Assembly: GCA_018239985.1 (NCBI GenBank)
Contig: JAFEGK010000002.1
Location: 206,733-246,932 of the forward strand
Origin: Verrucomicrobiota bacterium
GTDB lineage: Bacteria > Chlamydiota > Chlamydiia > Chlamydiales > Rhabdochlamydiaceae
Length of the DNA stretch: 40,200 bases
Reading direction: 5' to 3'
Shown piece after piece: positions 8,590 through 18,011 of this stretch; the first letter of the stretch is position 1, and each line of letters opens with the position of its first letter. The translations under genes were made by a program, and so were the position numbers. Under the pieces are notes generated by a model. The model ran no database searches. It had not been told where the DNA came from and worked only from the letters and a program-made list of their open reading frames with translations.

Positions 8590-11258
8590 TCCCCCCAATT
8601 TTTTCCAATCGAAATATCGACGACAAGTGGAATTTTTAATTTCATCACATTCTCCATGGTATTCTTCACCAGGGGTGTGAGGGGCCCGATTTCTTCATCT
8701 GGGAGTTCGAAAATGAGTTCATCGTGGATCTGGAGGATCATATAGCCTTGAAAAGGTTTGAGCTTTTTTTCGATTTCGATCATGGCCATTTTGATCAAAT
8801 CTGCCGCAGTGCCCTGGAGAGGGGTATTGATCGCAAGTCTTTCGGCTGCTTGCCGAATGAAGGCGTTTTTATTATCCATTTCCGGAATAGGTCTTTTGCG
8901 TCCACAGAGAGTTGTCGAATATCCGAGGCGTCTAGCACTCTCTTTGCAGCTTTCGAGGTAATCGGCGACTTTTTTATAGCGATCAAAATAAGTGTTGATA
9001 AAGGATTTCGCCTCTTCTATCGAGATGCCGAGCTCTTTGGAAAGGCCGAAGGCTTGTTGTCCATACAAAATCCCAAAGTTGACCGCTTTAGCCGCGTGCC
9101 GCATTTTGGGATCGACATCAGCAAGAGCCACGCCATAGACAAGAGAGGCTGTATAGCTGTGAATATCCTCCCCCTCTTGAAATGCTTGGATCAGCGTTGG
9201 ATCATCACTTAAATGGGCAAGTAACCTAAGCTCGATCTGCGAATAGTCGCCAGCCAAATAGCTCCACCCTTCTTGCTGAGGAATAAAGGCTGAACGAATT
9301 TTTCGCCCTTCTTCACTTCTGACGGGAATATTTTGTAAATTGGGATCTTGGCAGGACAGCCGGCCAGTGGCAGTGACTGACTGATTGAAAGTGCAGTGGA
9401 TCCGTTTGGTTTTCGGGTTGATTCCCAGAGGGAGCGCGTCTACATAGGTGGAACGGAGTTTTTCTAGGGAGCGATACTCGAGAATGACCCGAATGATCGG
9501 ATTGTTTTCTTGAAGGGCCTCTAAGACATCAGCGCTTGTAGAATAACCTGTTGTGGTCTTTTTGGCCGGGCGAATTGCCATTCGGTCAAACAGCACTTCG
9601 CCAAGTTGTTTGGGCGAATTGAGATTGAACTCCTCGTTAGCATAGCTAAAGATGGTTTGCGTCAGATCAGAAATTTTTTTCTTCAGATCATCGTGCATGG
9701 CATCCATTTGCCGGCTATCTAGAAAAATCCCCCGCTCTTCCATCTCTAGCAATACAGGGAGGAGAGGTAATTCGATTTCTCTAAAGAGTTTTTGCAGTTG
9801 TTTCTGATCGATTTCTTTTTCGAAGATTTCCTTAAGCCGAAAGGTGTAATCGACATCTTCGCAGCAGTACTTGGCCGCTTGCTCTAGAGGGACCTCGAGC
9901 ATTGAAATTTCATTTTTCCCTTTTCCAATGAGGTCTGTAATGGGGATTTTAACTTTGCCAAAATACTCTAGGGATAGCGGATCAAGGCCGTGTCGTTGCC
10001 TATGAGGGGCGATCAAATAGGAGGCGAGCATCGTATCAAAGCCGATGTTTTTGACATCGATCCCTGCGTTGCGCAACACGTGGAGGTCGTATTTGAGGTT
10101 ATGGCCAAAAAAGGCAATTTCACGATTTTGCAAAAGGGGCTTTAAATGGGCGAGAACTTGTCTATTATCTATTGCTCCGTTGAGGGGGATATACCAAGCC
10201 TTGGTTGGCTGTTTGCAAATCCCGATCCCCACTAATTGGGCTTCCATTGGATTAATCGAGGTAGTTTCTGTGTCGATGCATAATTCTTTAGCGCTGCTCA
10301 AAGTACCGATGAGTTTAATCAGCTCTTGTTCATCGTTGATGAGAGTATAAGACACTTCGCTTGGATCGACACCGAAATCAAGATCAAGCTCTTCTTTCTT
10401 TTTGTCGGGTAGGTGCAACTCTTTCAAAAGAGTCATGAAATGCATTTCTTGATAGAACGCTTTGACTTTATCTAGATCGGGCTCTTTAAGTCTAAAAAAA
10501 TGATCCTCTTTTGGAAAATCGACTTCGGTGTTGATTGTCGCCAGTTGTTGAGAGAGCTTGGCAAGTTGTTTGCCCTCTCGGAAAATATCGCCCTTTTTCC
10601 CTTTGAGTTTTTCTGGGTTTTCTAAAATGGCATTAAGGGTGCCAAATTCGTTGAGTAGTTCAGCTGCGGTTTTCGGGCCTATTCCTCCAAGTCCTGGGAT
10701 GTTGTCGGAGGCGTCTCCCATCATAGCTAAAAGGTCAATGATTTGCTCCGGAAAGACTCCAAAGATTTCTTTGACCTTGGCTCGATCCATGATTAAGTTG
10801 TTTTTATTGACGTTCAGGACAAATACATGATCGGTCACGAGTTGGGACAAATCTTTATCGCTAGAGCATAGATAGGTCTCAATCTGTTTCTCATTTGTCC
10901 ATTTGGCGATGCTTCCGATTACATCATCGGCCTCGACTCCAGGGATTGCCAGATACGGGATTCCGCTGATTTTGCAGAAATATTGAGCTTGGCCCAGTTG
11001 AGTATAGAGGTCATCGGGCATTTTTGCTCGGTGGATTTTATAATCGCTATAGATCTCTTTGCGGCTTTTTGTGCTTTCCGGGCCATCAAAAACAGCGATC
11101 AGGTGATCTGGGGAAAATTCCTTGATCATTTTAAAAATGGAGCGGATAAAACCATAGAGGGCGCCTGTCGACTCTCCTTTAGGATTAGTCATGGGTCCAA
11201 TGGCATAATAAGACCGAAACAGAAAGTTGACAGCGTCCAGGACGTAAAGCTTTTTCAA
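8583..11258 (-). CDS. polA: DNA polymerase I
   Basis: An 891-residue three-domain repair and Okazaki-fragment polymerase. The 5'-nuclease domain (about 1-290) has AVFDGPEST, GVEADDVIGS and MGDASDNIPGLGGIGPKTA. The 3'-5' exonuclease domain (about 310-490) looks catalytically intact: DTETTS, then GHNLKYDLHVL, then YCCEDVDYT. The polymerase domain has motif A DYSQIELRLLAHLS, motif B RHAAKAVNFGILYG and motif C LQIHDELIFE. Length is typical. The start overlaps the stop of sohB (ATGA), and coaE follows by overlap, giving the chlamydial order sohB-polA-coaE-rho. Confidence 0.98.
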   Translation of the reverse strand: MKKLYVLDAVNFLFRSYYAIGPMTNPKGESTGALYGFIRSIFKMIKEFSPDHLIAVFDGPESTKSRKEIYSDYKIHRAKMPDDLYTQLGQAQYFCKISGIPYLAIPGVEADDVIGSIAKWTNEKQIETYLCSSDKDLSQLVTDHVFVLNVNKNNLIMDRAKVKEIFGVFPEQIIDLLAMMGDASDNIPGLGGIGPKTAAELLNEFGTLNAILENPEKLKGKKGDIFREGKQLAKLSQQLATINTEVDFPKEDHFFRLKEPDLDKVKAFYQEMHFMTLLKELHLPDKKKEELDLDFGVDPSEVSYTLINDEQELIKLIGTLSSAKELCIDTETTSINPMEAQLVGIGICKQPTKAWYIPLNGAIDNRQVLAHLKPLLQNREIAFFGHNLKYDLHVLRNAGIDVKNIGFDTMLASYLIAPHRQRHGLDPLSLEYFGKVKIPITDLIGKGKNEISMLEVPLEQAAKYCCEDVDYTFRLKEIFEKEIDQKQLQKLFREIELPLLPVLLEMEERGIFLDSRQMDAMHDDLKKKISDLTQTIFSYANEEFNLNSPKQLGEVLFDRMAIRPAKKTTTGYSTSADVLEALQENNPIIRVILEYRSLEKLRSTYVDALPLGINPKTKRIHCTFNQSVTATGRLSCQDPNLQNIPVRSEEGRKIRSAFIPQQEGWSYLAGDYSQIELRLLAHLSDDPTLIQAFQEGEDIHSYTASLVYGVALADVDPKMRHAAKAVNFGILYGQQAFGLSKELGISIEEAKSFINTYFDRYKKVADYLESCKESARRLGYSTTLCGRKRPIPEMDNKNAFIRQAAERLAINTPLQGTAADLIKMAMIEIEKKLKPFQGYMILQIHDELIFELPDEEIGPLTPLVKNTMENVMKLKIPLVVDISIGKNWGEC

Positions 11259-12298
11259 GGTTGATATAGATACAAGAGTTTTCCACTCAATTCAGAATTT
11301 GTGAAGGTTCCCGTGGGGAAAATGTGTTCCAATTTTCCTTTAGGAAGGCCTGCTTTATTTTCTTTTAGTTCTGTTAGGAACGATTCAAAATAGGAGATTT
11401 CTAGCACCTGGTACTTTTCATTTTCCCCGATACCGGCAGCTTTGACCAGGGCCGTTAGCGTTTGATCATAATCTGCATTGCCATTGTCAATAAAGCCATA
11501 TTCTTCAGCTGTCTTAGCCGAAAAAACATTTGCACCATAGACGTTGATTAACTTTTCTTTATCTAGATTCTTGCGGGCGCTTGTAACGACGTTGAGGAAA
11601 CGATCATATTCATCGACAATAAGGGTTTTAAGCGACTGCTCTTCCCCCTCTTTCCAGGGCCTAAATGGATTGAGCATATCTTTATCCTTACCTTCTGTAA
11701 GGGTCAGCGATTGGATCCCAATCATAGACATCAACTCAGATATGTTAAATGCAGGTCCCATCCGGACGCCAACAGAGCCGATGATGCCCGCGGGGGAGGA
11801 ATAAATTTGATCGGCCGCTGAGCAGATGTACATCCCCCCCGAAGCGCAAATCCCCTCGACATAAGCATAGATGGGAACCTTGTATTTCTCTTTATAGAGT
11901 TGAAGGAGGTGATAAATAGCTGCGCTATCAGTTGCAGTGCCTCCCGGCGTATCGACATGAAGAAGGATCCCTTTTACCCGATTATTAGCAAGATCCCCTT
12001 CTCGTGAATCTAGCAGAACGGTTTTAAACTTATCCCCCTGTAACTTCCCCATTCCGATGACTCCGTGCAAATCGACCTTCAAAATGACAGGGGTGCTAGA
12101 GGGGAGCAATTTTCGGTCCCAATTGGCATCTGGGCTCAAGGTGAGAGTGCTCTTGTCAGGGCTCGAGATAGAACTTGTGAAAGCGCCAATACCGATAATG
12201 ACGATACATAAGGCGACGGCAATTCCCAGGATGACGGCAATAGTGTTGAAGAATCCGCGCAGGGCCGAGATAAAGATTGATTCTCTAGTGAAATTCAT
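11255..12298 (-). CDS. sohB: Signal peptide peptidase, SohB/SppA family
   Basis: A 347-residue serine protease of the S49 family, anchored by one N-terminal membrane helix (residues about 18-40) and facing the periplasm or inner membrane. The catalytic serine is S153 within GICASGGMYI. The general-base lysine is most likely K206 in TEGKDKDMLNPF, by its spacing to the serine. Upstream, LLHVDTPGG (112-120) and, downstream, IIGSVGVRMGP (172-182) are family signatures. The single catalytic domain is of the short SppA/SohB type. It is preceded by the pgsA-like gene with 41 nt between and runs directly into polA. Confidence 0.93.
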   Translation of the reverse strand: MNFTRESIFISALRGFFNTIAVILGIAVALCIVIIGIGAFTSSISSPDKSTLTLSPDANWDRKLLPSSTPVILKVDLHGVIGMGKLQGDKFKTVLLDSREGDLANNRVKGILLHVDTPGGTATDSAAIYHLLQLYKEKYKVPIYAYVEGICASGGMYICSAADQIYSSPAGIIGSVGVRMGPAFNISELMSMIGIQSLTLTEGKDKDMLNPFRPWKEGEEQSLKTLIVDEYDRFLNVVTSARKNLDKEKLINVYGANVFSAKTAEEYGFIDNGNADYDQTLTALVKAAGIGENEKYQVLEISYFESFLTELKENKAGLPKGKLEHIFPTGTFTNSELSGKLLYLYQP

Positions 12299-12339
12299 AG
12301 ACCTATTTTACCGGATAAAGGGGATTATACTCAATTTTT

Positions 12340-12849
12340 TTATATCTTGGCGCTCTGATTTTTCACTAGTTGGAGCAGCTCTATAAAAGCTAAAAGTCCG
12401 AAGACGAAGAAAATGGCATAGACAGAAGTTGGGATGCCGATTTTCAACGTAAGACAAATCAAGACGATAAACTGAAGTGCTGTTGTCGCTTTCCCCCATC
12501 TGATGGCGCGGAATTGGTAGGCTTGCCACTTCCCAGAAATTTTTAGGTATAGAGCAAAAATAAGGAGGAATCCATCGCGGGTGATCATCGCCAGAGCTTG
12601 CCAAACGGCAAACTGCTGCTCGTAGAGAAGTACTCCCAAGGCGATAAAGACAAAAAGCTTGTCCATCGCGGGGTCTAAAATTGCTCCGAGTCGAGTCGTT
12701 GAGCGGTAGCGCCGTGCCAAAAAGCCGTCGAGTGCATCTGTAAACATCGCCAGAACAATGGCGATGATCCGCACTGTCATGCTTGAAGATAAAAAAAGAA
12801 GCGCTAAAGGGGCTCTAAGCAGAGACAACCCATTGGATAGGCTAAACAT
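12340..12849 (-). CDS. pgsA: CDP-alcohol phosphatidyltransferase (PgsA-like)
   Basis: A 169-residue membrane enzyme of phospholipid synthesis, probably CDP-diacylglycerol--glycerol-3-phosphate 3-phosphatidyltransferase. The family signature D-G-x2-A-R-x8-G-x3-D-x3-D is complete (DGFLARRYRS...LGAILDPAMDK, about residues 40-63), so both metal-binding aspartate pairs are there. Four to five further hydrophobic segments follow. The exact alcohol substrate cannot be read from the motif. It overlaps the dedA stop by 8 nt and sits beside the nucleotide translocase, where Chlamydia also carries a pgsA gene. Confidence 0.88.
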   Translation of the reverse strand: MFSLSNGLSLLRAPLALLFLSSSMTVRIIAIVLAMFTDALDGFLARRYRSTTRLGAILDPAMDKLFVFIALGVLLYEQQFAVWQALAMITRDGFLLIFALYLKISGKWQAYQFRAIRWGKATTALQFIVLICLTLKIGIPTSVYAIFFVFGLLAFIELLQLVKNQSAKI

Positions 12850-13462
12850 TTTCTTCCTTCTTAGTGGTTTTCCTTTTTTTATACCAGATAAAGGCCATTA
12901 CAGTCACACAGAAAGCTAAGAAAATAAACAAATTGGCAATTTTTACGCGAGCATAAAGTGCGTCGATGTTCTTCCCAAGAGTATAATAGAGGAAAAAGCA
13001 GATACTGCTCCACAATGCACAGGCCACACCATCCCACAGCGCAAATTTAAAAAAAGAGATGTGGCTTATTCCGCTCGACATGAAGAGGCCATTGCGCACT
13101 CCGAAAGGGATAAAACGGCCGATGATCAAAGCAAAAAAGCCTTTCTTTTCGTAGAACTTTTTGACTTTATCGATCTTTTTTTGGCTTAAAATTTTTGAGA
13201 AAAAAGGGACTTTTTGCAAGGCGGGGCCAAGGGTTCTTCCTACCCAATAGGCGATCCAGGCAGAAAAAAGGCAGCCTAAAAAGATGCCAAAAAAGAGCTT
13301 TAAAAGATTGGCAGGGATAATTGTTGCAGCGAGAATTGCGCTAAGGATCATCAGCAAATCGATGCTTATTGGGATGTTTAAGCCTGCAAGGAGGGCGCTG
13401 CCAAAAATGAGCCAATGGGCATGATGAGCGTGGTTATGGACAAATTCTAACAATTTTTCCAT
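12842..13462 (-). CDS. DedA family membrane protein
   Basis: A 206-residue integral membrane protein of the DedA/VTT family, which functions in flipping phospholipids or undecaprenyl phosphate across the inner membrane. Visible signatures are the amphipathic loop SAWIAYWVGRTLG, a charged KKIDKVKKFYEKKG stretch, and IGRFIPFGVRNGLFMSSG, with the conserved arginine pair and proline of the re-entrant loop. A C-terminal membrane helix ends in a strongly basic tail (KKRKTTKKEE). Placement between the translocase (6-nt gap) and the phospholipid enzyme (overlap) suggests a membrane-lipid operon. Confidence 0.85.
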   Translation of the reverse strand: MEKLLEFVHNHAHHAHWLIFGSALLAGLNIPISIDLLMILSAILAATIIPANLLKLFFGIFLGCLFSAWIAYWVGRTLGPALQKVPFFSKILSQKKIDKVKKFYEKKGFFALIIGRFIPFGVRNGLFMSSGISHISFFKFALWDGVACALWSSICFFLYYTLGKNIDALYARVKIANLFIFLAFCVTVMAFIWYKKRKTTKKEENV

Positions 13463-13468
13463 CTATGC

Positions 13469-15025
13469 TCAACGGGTAGTGACCAGCTCGGGCTCTGGTT
13501 CTTTTGCCTCTTCAGTGGTTAGGTCTAGGGTCTCATGTGTCGATGTAAGAGCGTGGAATTCTTTTCCAAGTAATCGAGTCGCCGCAATCCAACCAGCAAT
13601 CACAAGAACTAGGATTCCCCCGACAAAAGGTGCGCTTAAGGAAATGGATCCAAAGATCATGATTAGGCCTTGGTGAATGACAGATGCGCCCGACTTTCCA
13701 AGTCGTGAGCCAAAGCCATCGATTGCTGCTTTTCCTTTCATGCGGCTCTCTTTGCTTAAGGGGATGAAAGAGAGTTCTTTTGTTGCGTCAAATAGTGTAT
13801 ATTTCGACGCGCGGGCCAGAACGTTTTGCAAAGAGCCAAAGAAAACGCCGATAGCCAGGGGTGTGCTGCCAAGGGCTAATGCAAGGGAGGAGAGGGCTGA
13901 ATCCTTAAAGAGGAGGAATGAGAAAAAGCCAACGCCTGTGATCAAGAAAATAGCCGGAGGAATAAGAGCGCCTACAGTCCAGCTAAAACGGCGGATAATG
14001 TAACTGGAAATAAACGCCCCTATTGTGGCGATGATTCCGGTCCAGGTGAGGATATTGCAAAAGTAGGCATTAAAATCATTGGGGTTAGGATAAAGCTCTT
14101 TGATTTGTCCTTTCCAAACCACTTCGATTAGAGTAAGAGAAATGTTGAACATGATCACGACTACCGCTATGCAAAGGAGATATTTGGATTTAGCCAAAAA
14201 TTTGAAGTTCTCTCTTATGCCCATTTTGAACTTCTGCTCGACTTCGCTCTTTTTCTCCTGGATTGCATTATAGCCAAGCCCTCGAAGATGGAGCCATCGG
14301 AAGATCCCCATACAGAGCAGTCCCGCTAAGATTACTAAGCTATTGAGCATGAAAACCGATTGTCCCCAGCCATCTACGCCGAAGGGAAACGCTGGATTGT
14401 ATGTGTGTGTAGATATCCGATTGGAGATGAGGCCGGCGAAAGTGGTCGCCAAGTTGGCTCCTATGCCTAAAATGGCATAAAACCGCTTTCCGACACGTAC
14501 CGAAGTGACCTCATTAGCAAATCCCCAGAAGAGGACTGTCATGATCATCGTGCTCCACATCTCCGACATGATATAGAAGGTGGTGTATGTCCAGTTGCGG
14601 AAGATGGCGATCAGTCCACTAAAGCCTTGAGGGAGAAGGTCTTGTAACTTGTCTGCGAGGAAGTGGGGGTGGAGGGCTGCTTGGTTGGGGTAGAGGAAGA
14701 AGGTAAAGATAAAAAAGAATCCCAGAAAAATGCTCATGAGAGCATAAAACACTTTCTCTCGGCTAAGCCAGTTTGAAAGGCGGGTAAAAATAAAAGTGAA
14801 TAATAACGCGGCTGGTAATATTGCCCAAACTTTCAAAAAGGGTAAGGCTTCAGCTCCTGAGAAAGGGGCTGTGACGATTAATGCGTCCTTGGCTGATCGT
14901 AAAACGCTGTAGTTAAAGCAGATAAGGAAGAAGATAAGGAACATTGGCACGAACTTTCTATGCTCATCCCCATATATGGGCCATAGGAGTGATCGTAGCT
15001 TACCAAACCCTGAGGGTGTTGACAT
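13469..15025 (-). CDS. ATP/ADP translocase (nucleotide transport protein)
   Basis: A 518-residue transporter of the AAA/NTT family found in Chlamydiae, Rickettsiales and plastids, which imports host nucleotides. About eleven or twelve membrane segments are visible. The family stretch KYTLFDATKELSFIPLSKES followed by KGKAAIDGFGSRLGKSGAS (about 400-440) is decisive. The N-terminal segment LRSAKDALIVTAP is also typical. Chlamydia has two paralogues, one exchanging ATP for ADP and one importing all ribonucleotides. The position beside sohB and pgsA corresponds to the second (Npt2) locus, but transport specificity is inference. Confidence 0.96.
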   Translation of the reverse strand: MSTPSGFGKLRSLLWPIYGDEHRKFVPMFLIFFLICFNYSVLRSAKDALIVTAPFSGAEALPFLKVWAILPAALLFTFIFTRLSNWLSREKVFYALMSIFLGFFFIFTFFLYPNQAALHPHFLADKLQDLLPQGFSGLIAIFRNWTYTTFYIMSEMWSTMIMTVLFWGFANEVTSVRVGKRFYAILGIGANLATTFAGLISNRISTHTYNPAFPFGVDGWGQSVFMLNSLVILAGLLCMGIFRWLHLRGLGYNAIQEKKSEVEQKFKMGIRENFKFLAKSKYLLCIAVVVIMFNISLTLIEVVWKGQIKELYPNPNDFNAYFCNILTWTGIIATIGAFISSYIIRRFSWTVGALIPPAIFLITGVGFFSFLLFKDSALSSLALALGSTPLAIGVFFGSLQNVLARASKYTLFDATKELSFIPLSKESRMKGKAAIDGFGSRLGKSGASVIHQGLIMIFGSISLSAPFVGGILVLVIAGWIAATRLLGKEFHALTSTHETLDLTTEEAKEPEPELVTTR

Positions 15026-15087
15026 AACGTGTCCTGTTAAAGCCTAAGAATAGCTGGAATGTGATTAAAATAAAAGGGAAAAAACCA

Positions 15088-16263
15088 TTAATTTAATGCA
15101 TCTATCCCGGGAAGATGGCCAAACTCGATATATTCCAGGCAGGCGCCGCCCCCTGTCGAAAGGTGAGAAAATTTTTGAGTTAGACCCATTTGACTGATCG
15201 CCGCAATTGAATCTCCTCCCCCAACAATAGTGACTGCATCTAGATTGGCTAAATTCTCAGCCGTAGAGCGGGTCCCTTTGGCAAAATTTGGAAATTCAAA
15301 TACTCCAAGTGGCCCGTTCCAAAAGATCATTTTCGCTTTCCCCATCTCTTCTTTCCAAAGTTTCAGTGTTTCGGGTCCAATATCCATCCCCTGCCACCCA
15401 TCGGGAATTCCTTTGCTCACTTCGACGATAGTTTGCTTAGCATCATTCGTAAATTCTTTGGCGATCACAAGGTCTTTGGGTAAATAGATTGGTTTTTTAG
15501 CGCTGCTTAAAAATTGAGCTGCCTCGTTTACTAACTGATCTTCGCATAGCGAATTTCCAATGGCAATCCCTTGAGCTTTCAAGAATGTAAAGGCCATTGC
15601 GCCACCGATGAACAGTGCGTCGGCTTTGCTTAACAGAGATTTCAAAACACCTAGCTTAGTTGAGACTTTTGCACCCCCAATGATCGCATAGAAGGGGTGT
15701 TTTGGCTGTCCAAAATGTCGTCCGAGAAATTCGATCTCTTTTTGTAGTAAATACCCCGCGCCGCTTTTTCCTTTGAAATGCTGGGCGATTGTCGCAGTAG
15801 AGCTATGGGCACGATGAGCTGTTCCAAAGGCATCGTTGATATAATAATCGCCGAGTTTGGCTAATTTTTTTGCAAATTCAGGATCTTTTTCTGGCTTCTC
15901 TTCAGCGGGATAAAAGCGGAGGTTTTCAAGCATGAGCACCTCTTTAGGGCCGAGTGAGGCGACGATTTTTTCTACCTCTTCTCCAATGCTGTCGGGGGCC
16001 ATTTTGACTTCTTTCTTGAGAAGCTCGCCTAAACGCCTCGCACAGGGTTTTAGAGTGAATTTTGGATCCCTTTGCCCCTCTGGCCTTCCGAGATGGCTCA
16101 TTAGAATGACGCTTCCTCCTTTATCAAGAATGTGCTGGATTGTAGGGAGGGATTCTCGAATGCGAGTGTCGTCTGAAATTTCGCCGTTCTTATCGAAGGG
16201 GACGTTGAAGTCGACCCGAACCAGCACTTTTTTATCTTTTAGAGGCAGATCTTGAACGTTCAT
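15088..16263 (-). CDS. pgk: Phosphoglycerate kinase
   Basis: A 391-residue glycolytic enzyme converting 1,3-bisphosphoglycerate and ADP to 3-phosphoglycerate and ATP. I start at ATG 16263 (MNVQDLPLKDKKVLVRVDFN); the longer frame upstream only adds residues overlapping the dnaQ-like gene. Signatures are VRVDFNVPFD (N-terminal substrate loop), SHLGRPEG, GGAKVSTKLGVL and the nucleotide-binding GGGDSIAAI with STGGGACLEY near the C-terminus. The start codon overlaps the stop of the dnaQ-like gene (ATGA), and no strong ribosome-binding site is seen, so coupled translation is likely. Confidence 0.97.
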   Translation of the reverse strand: MNVQDLPLKDKKVLVRVDFNVPFDKNGEISDDTRIRESLPTIQHILDKGGSVILMSHLGRPEGQRDPKFTLKPCARRLGELLKKEVKMAPDSIGEEVEKIVASLGPKEVLMLENLRFYPAEEKPEKDPEFAKKLAKLGDYYINDAFGTAHRAHSSTATIAQHFKGKSGAGYLLQKEIEFLGRHFGQPKHPFYAIIGGAKVSTKLGVLKSLLSKADALFIGGAMAFTFLKAQGIAIGNSLCEDQLVNEAAQFLSSAKKPIYLPKDLVIAKEFTNDAKQTIVEVSKGIPDGWQGMDIGPETLKLWKEEMGKAKMIFWNGPLGVFEFPNFAKGTRSTAENLANLDAVTIVGGGDSIAAISQMGLTQKFSHLSTGGGACLEYIEFGHLPGIDALN

Positions 16264-17009
16264 AACTGTGAAAAGGGGTTCGAGGCTTGGTTGAAACGGG
16301 GCCCCTTTTTTCTTTGTTTTAATTCGCCACGGATGGAAAAGAGCAGGTCTTGGTCGAAATCTTTGTGGGCGGCCCATTGCAAATATTCGATGGGGATCTC
16401 GGAAAAAGCGCGTCCTTTATATTTGCCAAGTGGCATGACTTTGAGGGCGATCGGTCTTTCCATTCTCCGCAGTAGCTCTTCCGTTGTGTTAAAGCCTTCG
16501 GAAAGATATTTGAAAACTTCGATGTTGACAATCACGTCGCTCATCGCTCGGTGCGCCCCCTCTTCGGCAATGTTAAAATGTTGTCGTAGTCTTTGCAAGG
16601 AATTGACAGGTGTCTCTCCATAGAGGCGGGCCATTCTCAAGGTATCGAGAAAGAGGTTGTTTCCTAAATTGCATGGGATTCTGCTCCGTTTGCACTCCTC
16701 CTGGATGAAGTTGACGTCAAGTTGAATTCCATGGCCGATGAGGACATGATTACCAATCATTTTAAGCACTTGAGGAATCACTTCTGGAGCTTTTGGCTTC
16801 CCCAGGACCATGTCATCGGTGATGTGGTGGATTTCGATGGTATTTTGAGGAATGGGGCGCTCGGGGTCGATTAACGTTTCAAAGGACTCTAGAATTTCAT
16901 CAAATGTGAATTTGACAACGGCGATCTCAATAATCCGGTCGTTGTGGGGTTCTAGGCCGGTTGTTTCGCAGTCGAAACAAACGAACACTTCTTTTTCAAT
17001 TAAACTCAT
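16260..17009 (-). CDS. DnaQ-like 3'-5' exonuclease with C-terminal DUF3820-like domain
   Basis: A 249-residue DEDDh exonuclease. ExoI is CFDCETTGLEPHNDRIIE, ExoII is LIGHGIQLDVNF and ExoIII is GAHRAMSDV, so all four acidic metal ligands and the histidine are present. The C-terminal 60 residues (MPLGKYKGRAFSEIPIEYLQW) look like the small DUF3820-type domain often appended to bacterial exonucleases. It could be a polymerase III epsilon-type proofreader or a free nuclease. The start is ATG 17009 with AGGA upstream, overlapping the engB stop by one base; a GTG three bases earlier is possible. Confidence 0.88.
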   Translation of the reverse strand: MSLIEKEVFVCFDCETTGLEPHNDRIIEIAVVKFTFDEILESFETLIDPERPIPQNTIEIHHITDDMVLGKPKAPEVIPQVLKMIGNHVLIGHGIQLDVNFIQEECKRSRIPCNLGNNLFLDTLRMARLYGETPVNSLQRLRQHFNIAEEGAHRAMSDVIVNIEVFKYLSEGFNTTEELLRRMERPIALKVMPLGKYKGRAFSEIPIEYLQWAAHKDFDQDLLFSIRGELKQRKKGPRFNQASNPFSQL

Positions 17010-17596
17010 CACATCCTTTTTTCTAGCTCTTTAATGAGGCAGAGCCGTCCTTTGGCATTCTTAATCGAATAAGGGAAATATGCTATAGGTTTATCACCGA
17101 TTGCCTCTGATAGCAAGGCAAAATTTTTCTCGCAACTGCTCTGCACCATACTTTGACTGAGTTTATCAACCTTGGTGAAGACCACAACTAGCTTTTGTTT
17201 GAAGTGAATTGCCCATTTTGCAAAAGCGATATCTTCTTCTGTAGGAGGGTGGCGGCTATCGCAAAGGAGCAAGATCAATCTGAGTTGTTTGCGGCTTTGT
17301 AAATAATTTTGAATCAGAGTTCCCCACTCTTCACGCATGCCCTTAGGCACTTTTGCAAAACCATAGCCAGGCAAATCTACCAGCACAAATTCCTCATCTA
17401 CAGTGAAGAAATTGATCAACTGTGTCTTGCCAGGCGTTGCAGAGACCTTGGCTAAACCCCTATTTTGGGTGAGATGATTAATCAGAGAAGATTTGCCTAC
17501 ATTTGAACGGCCGACGATGGCGATTTCGCCCATTTTTAAATCGGGGAATTGCTCCAATTTGGCAGCAGAGAGGATGAATTTAGCTTTTGTAAACAT
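17009..17596 (-). CDS. engB: Ribosome biogenesis GTPase EngB/YsxC
   Basis: A 195-residue single-domain GTPase needed for large ribosomal subunit assembly. G1 is GRSNVGKS (29-36). The G2 region holds ATPGKTQLINFF. G3 is DLPGYGFAKVP (74-84) and G4 is TKVDK. G5 reads YSIKNAKG in place of the common S-A-K. Length and motif order match the TrmE-Era-EngA-EngB group. Its start overlaps the tsaE stop by 17 nt, placing it in a run with tsaE and the dnaQ-like gene. Confidence 0.96.
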   Translation of the reverse strand: MFTKAKFILSAAKLEQFPDLKMGEIAIVGRSNVGKSSLINHLTQNRGLAKVSATPGKTQLINFFTVDEEFVLVDLPGYGFAKVPKGMREEWGTLIQNYLQSRKQLRLILLLCDSRHPPTEEDIAFAKWAIHFKQKLVVVFTKVDKLSQSMVQSSCEKNFALLSEAIGDKPIAYFPYSIKNAKGRLCLIKELEKRM

Positions 17597-18011
17597 CGAC
17601 GCTCCGTTTTCCTTCGCTAATCTGGGAAAGGGTCACATAGATGGTTCCCTTGGGTAGCAGATTTGCAATCCGCTCGGCCCATTCAATGAGACAAATCCCG
17701 TTTTCTCCTAAAAAGTCTAGGAAGCCTTTCTCTAAAAATTCAGTTTCTTTCTTCAGCCGATAAAGATCAAAGTGGAAGATCGGGGGCTCGCAGTCGTAAA
17801 TATTCATGTATGTAAAGGTCGGCGATTGGACATTTCGGCTGGTAATGGCTCCGATCTCTGCTACTATTCCCTTTACGAGGGTCGTTTTGCCAGAGCCTAG
17901 ATCGCCCTGTAGGGCGACAATCGATCCTTCTTGCAGGCTTCTGGCTAATTCTCGTCCAAATTCTACCGTTTCCTCTTCGGAATATAGTAATTTATCCAGT
18001 AGCTTCTTCAT
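17580..18011 (-). CDS. tsaE: tRNA threonylcarbamoyladenosine biosynthesis protein TsaE
   Basis: A 143-residue P-loop ATPase that works with TsaB and TsaD to make t6A at position 37 of ANN-decoding tRNAs. Walker A is GDLGSGKT (36-43). The family also shows SPTFTYMNIY, FHFDLYRL (Walker B-like aspartate) and CLIEWAER. I start at the methionine in MKKLLDKLLYSEEE (18011); the longer open frame upstream adds 60 low-quality residues antiparallel to nothing conserved. The gene overlaps the preceding one by 20 nt and engB by 17 nt. Confidence 0.93.
   Translation of the reverse strand: MKKLLDKLLYSEEETVEFGRELARSLQEGSIVALQGDLGSGKTTLVKGIVAEIGAITSRNVQSPTFTYMNIYDCEPPIFHFDLYRLKKETEFLEKGFLDFLGENGICLIEWAERIANLLPKGTIYVTLSQISEGKRSVDVYKS

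Noticed and set aside
8724-9212. 162-residue plus-strand ORF antisense to polA
   Set aside because: It mirrors the polymerase domain codons and lacks any recognisable motif; a shadow frame.
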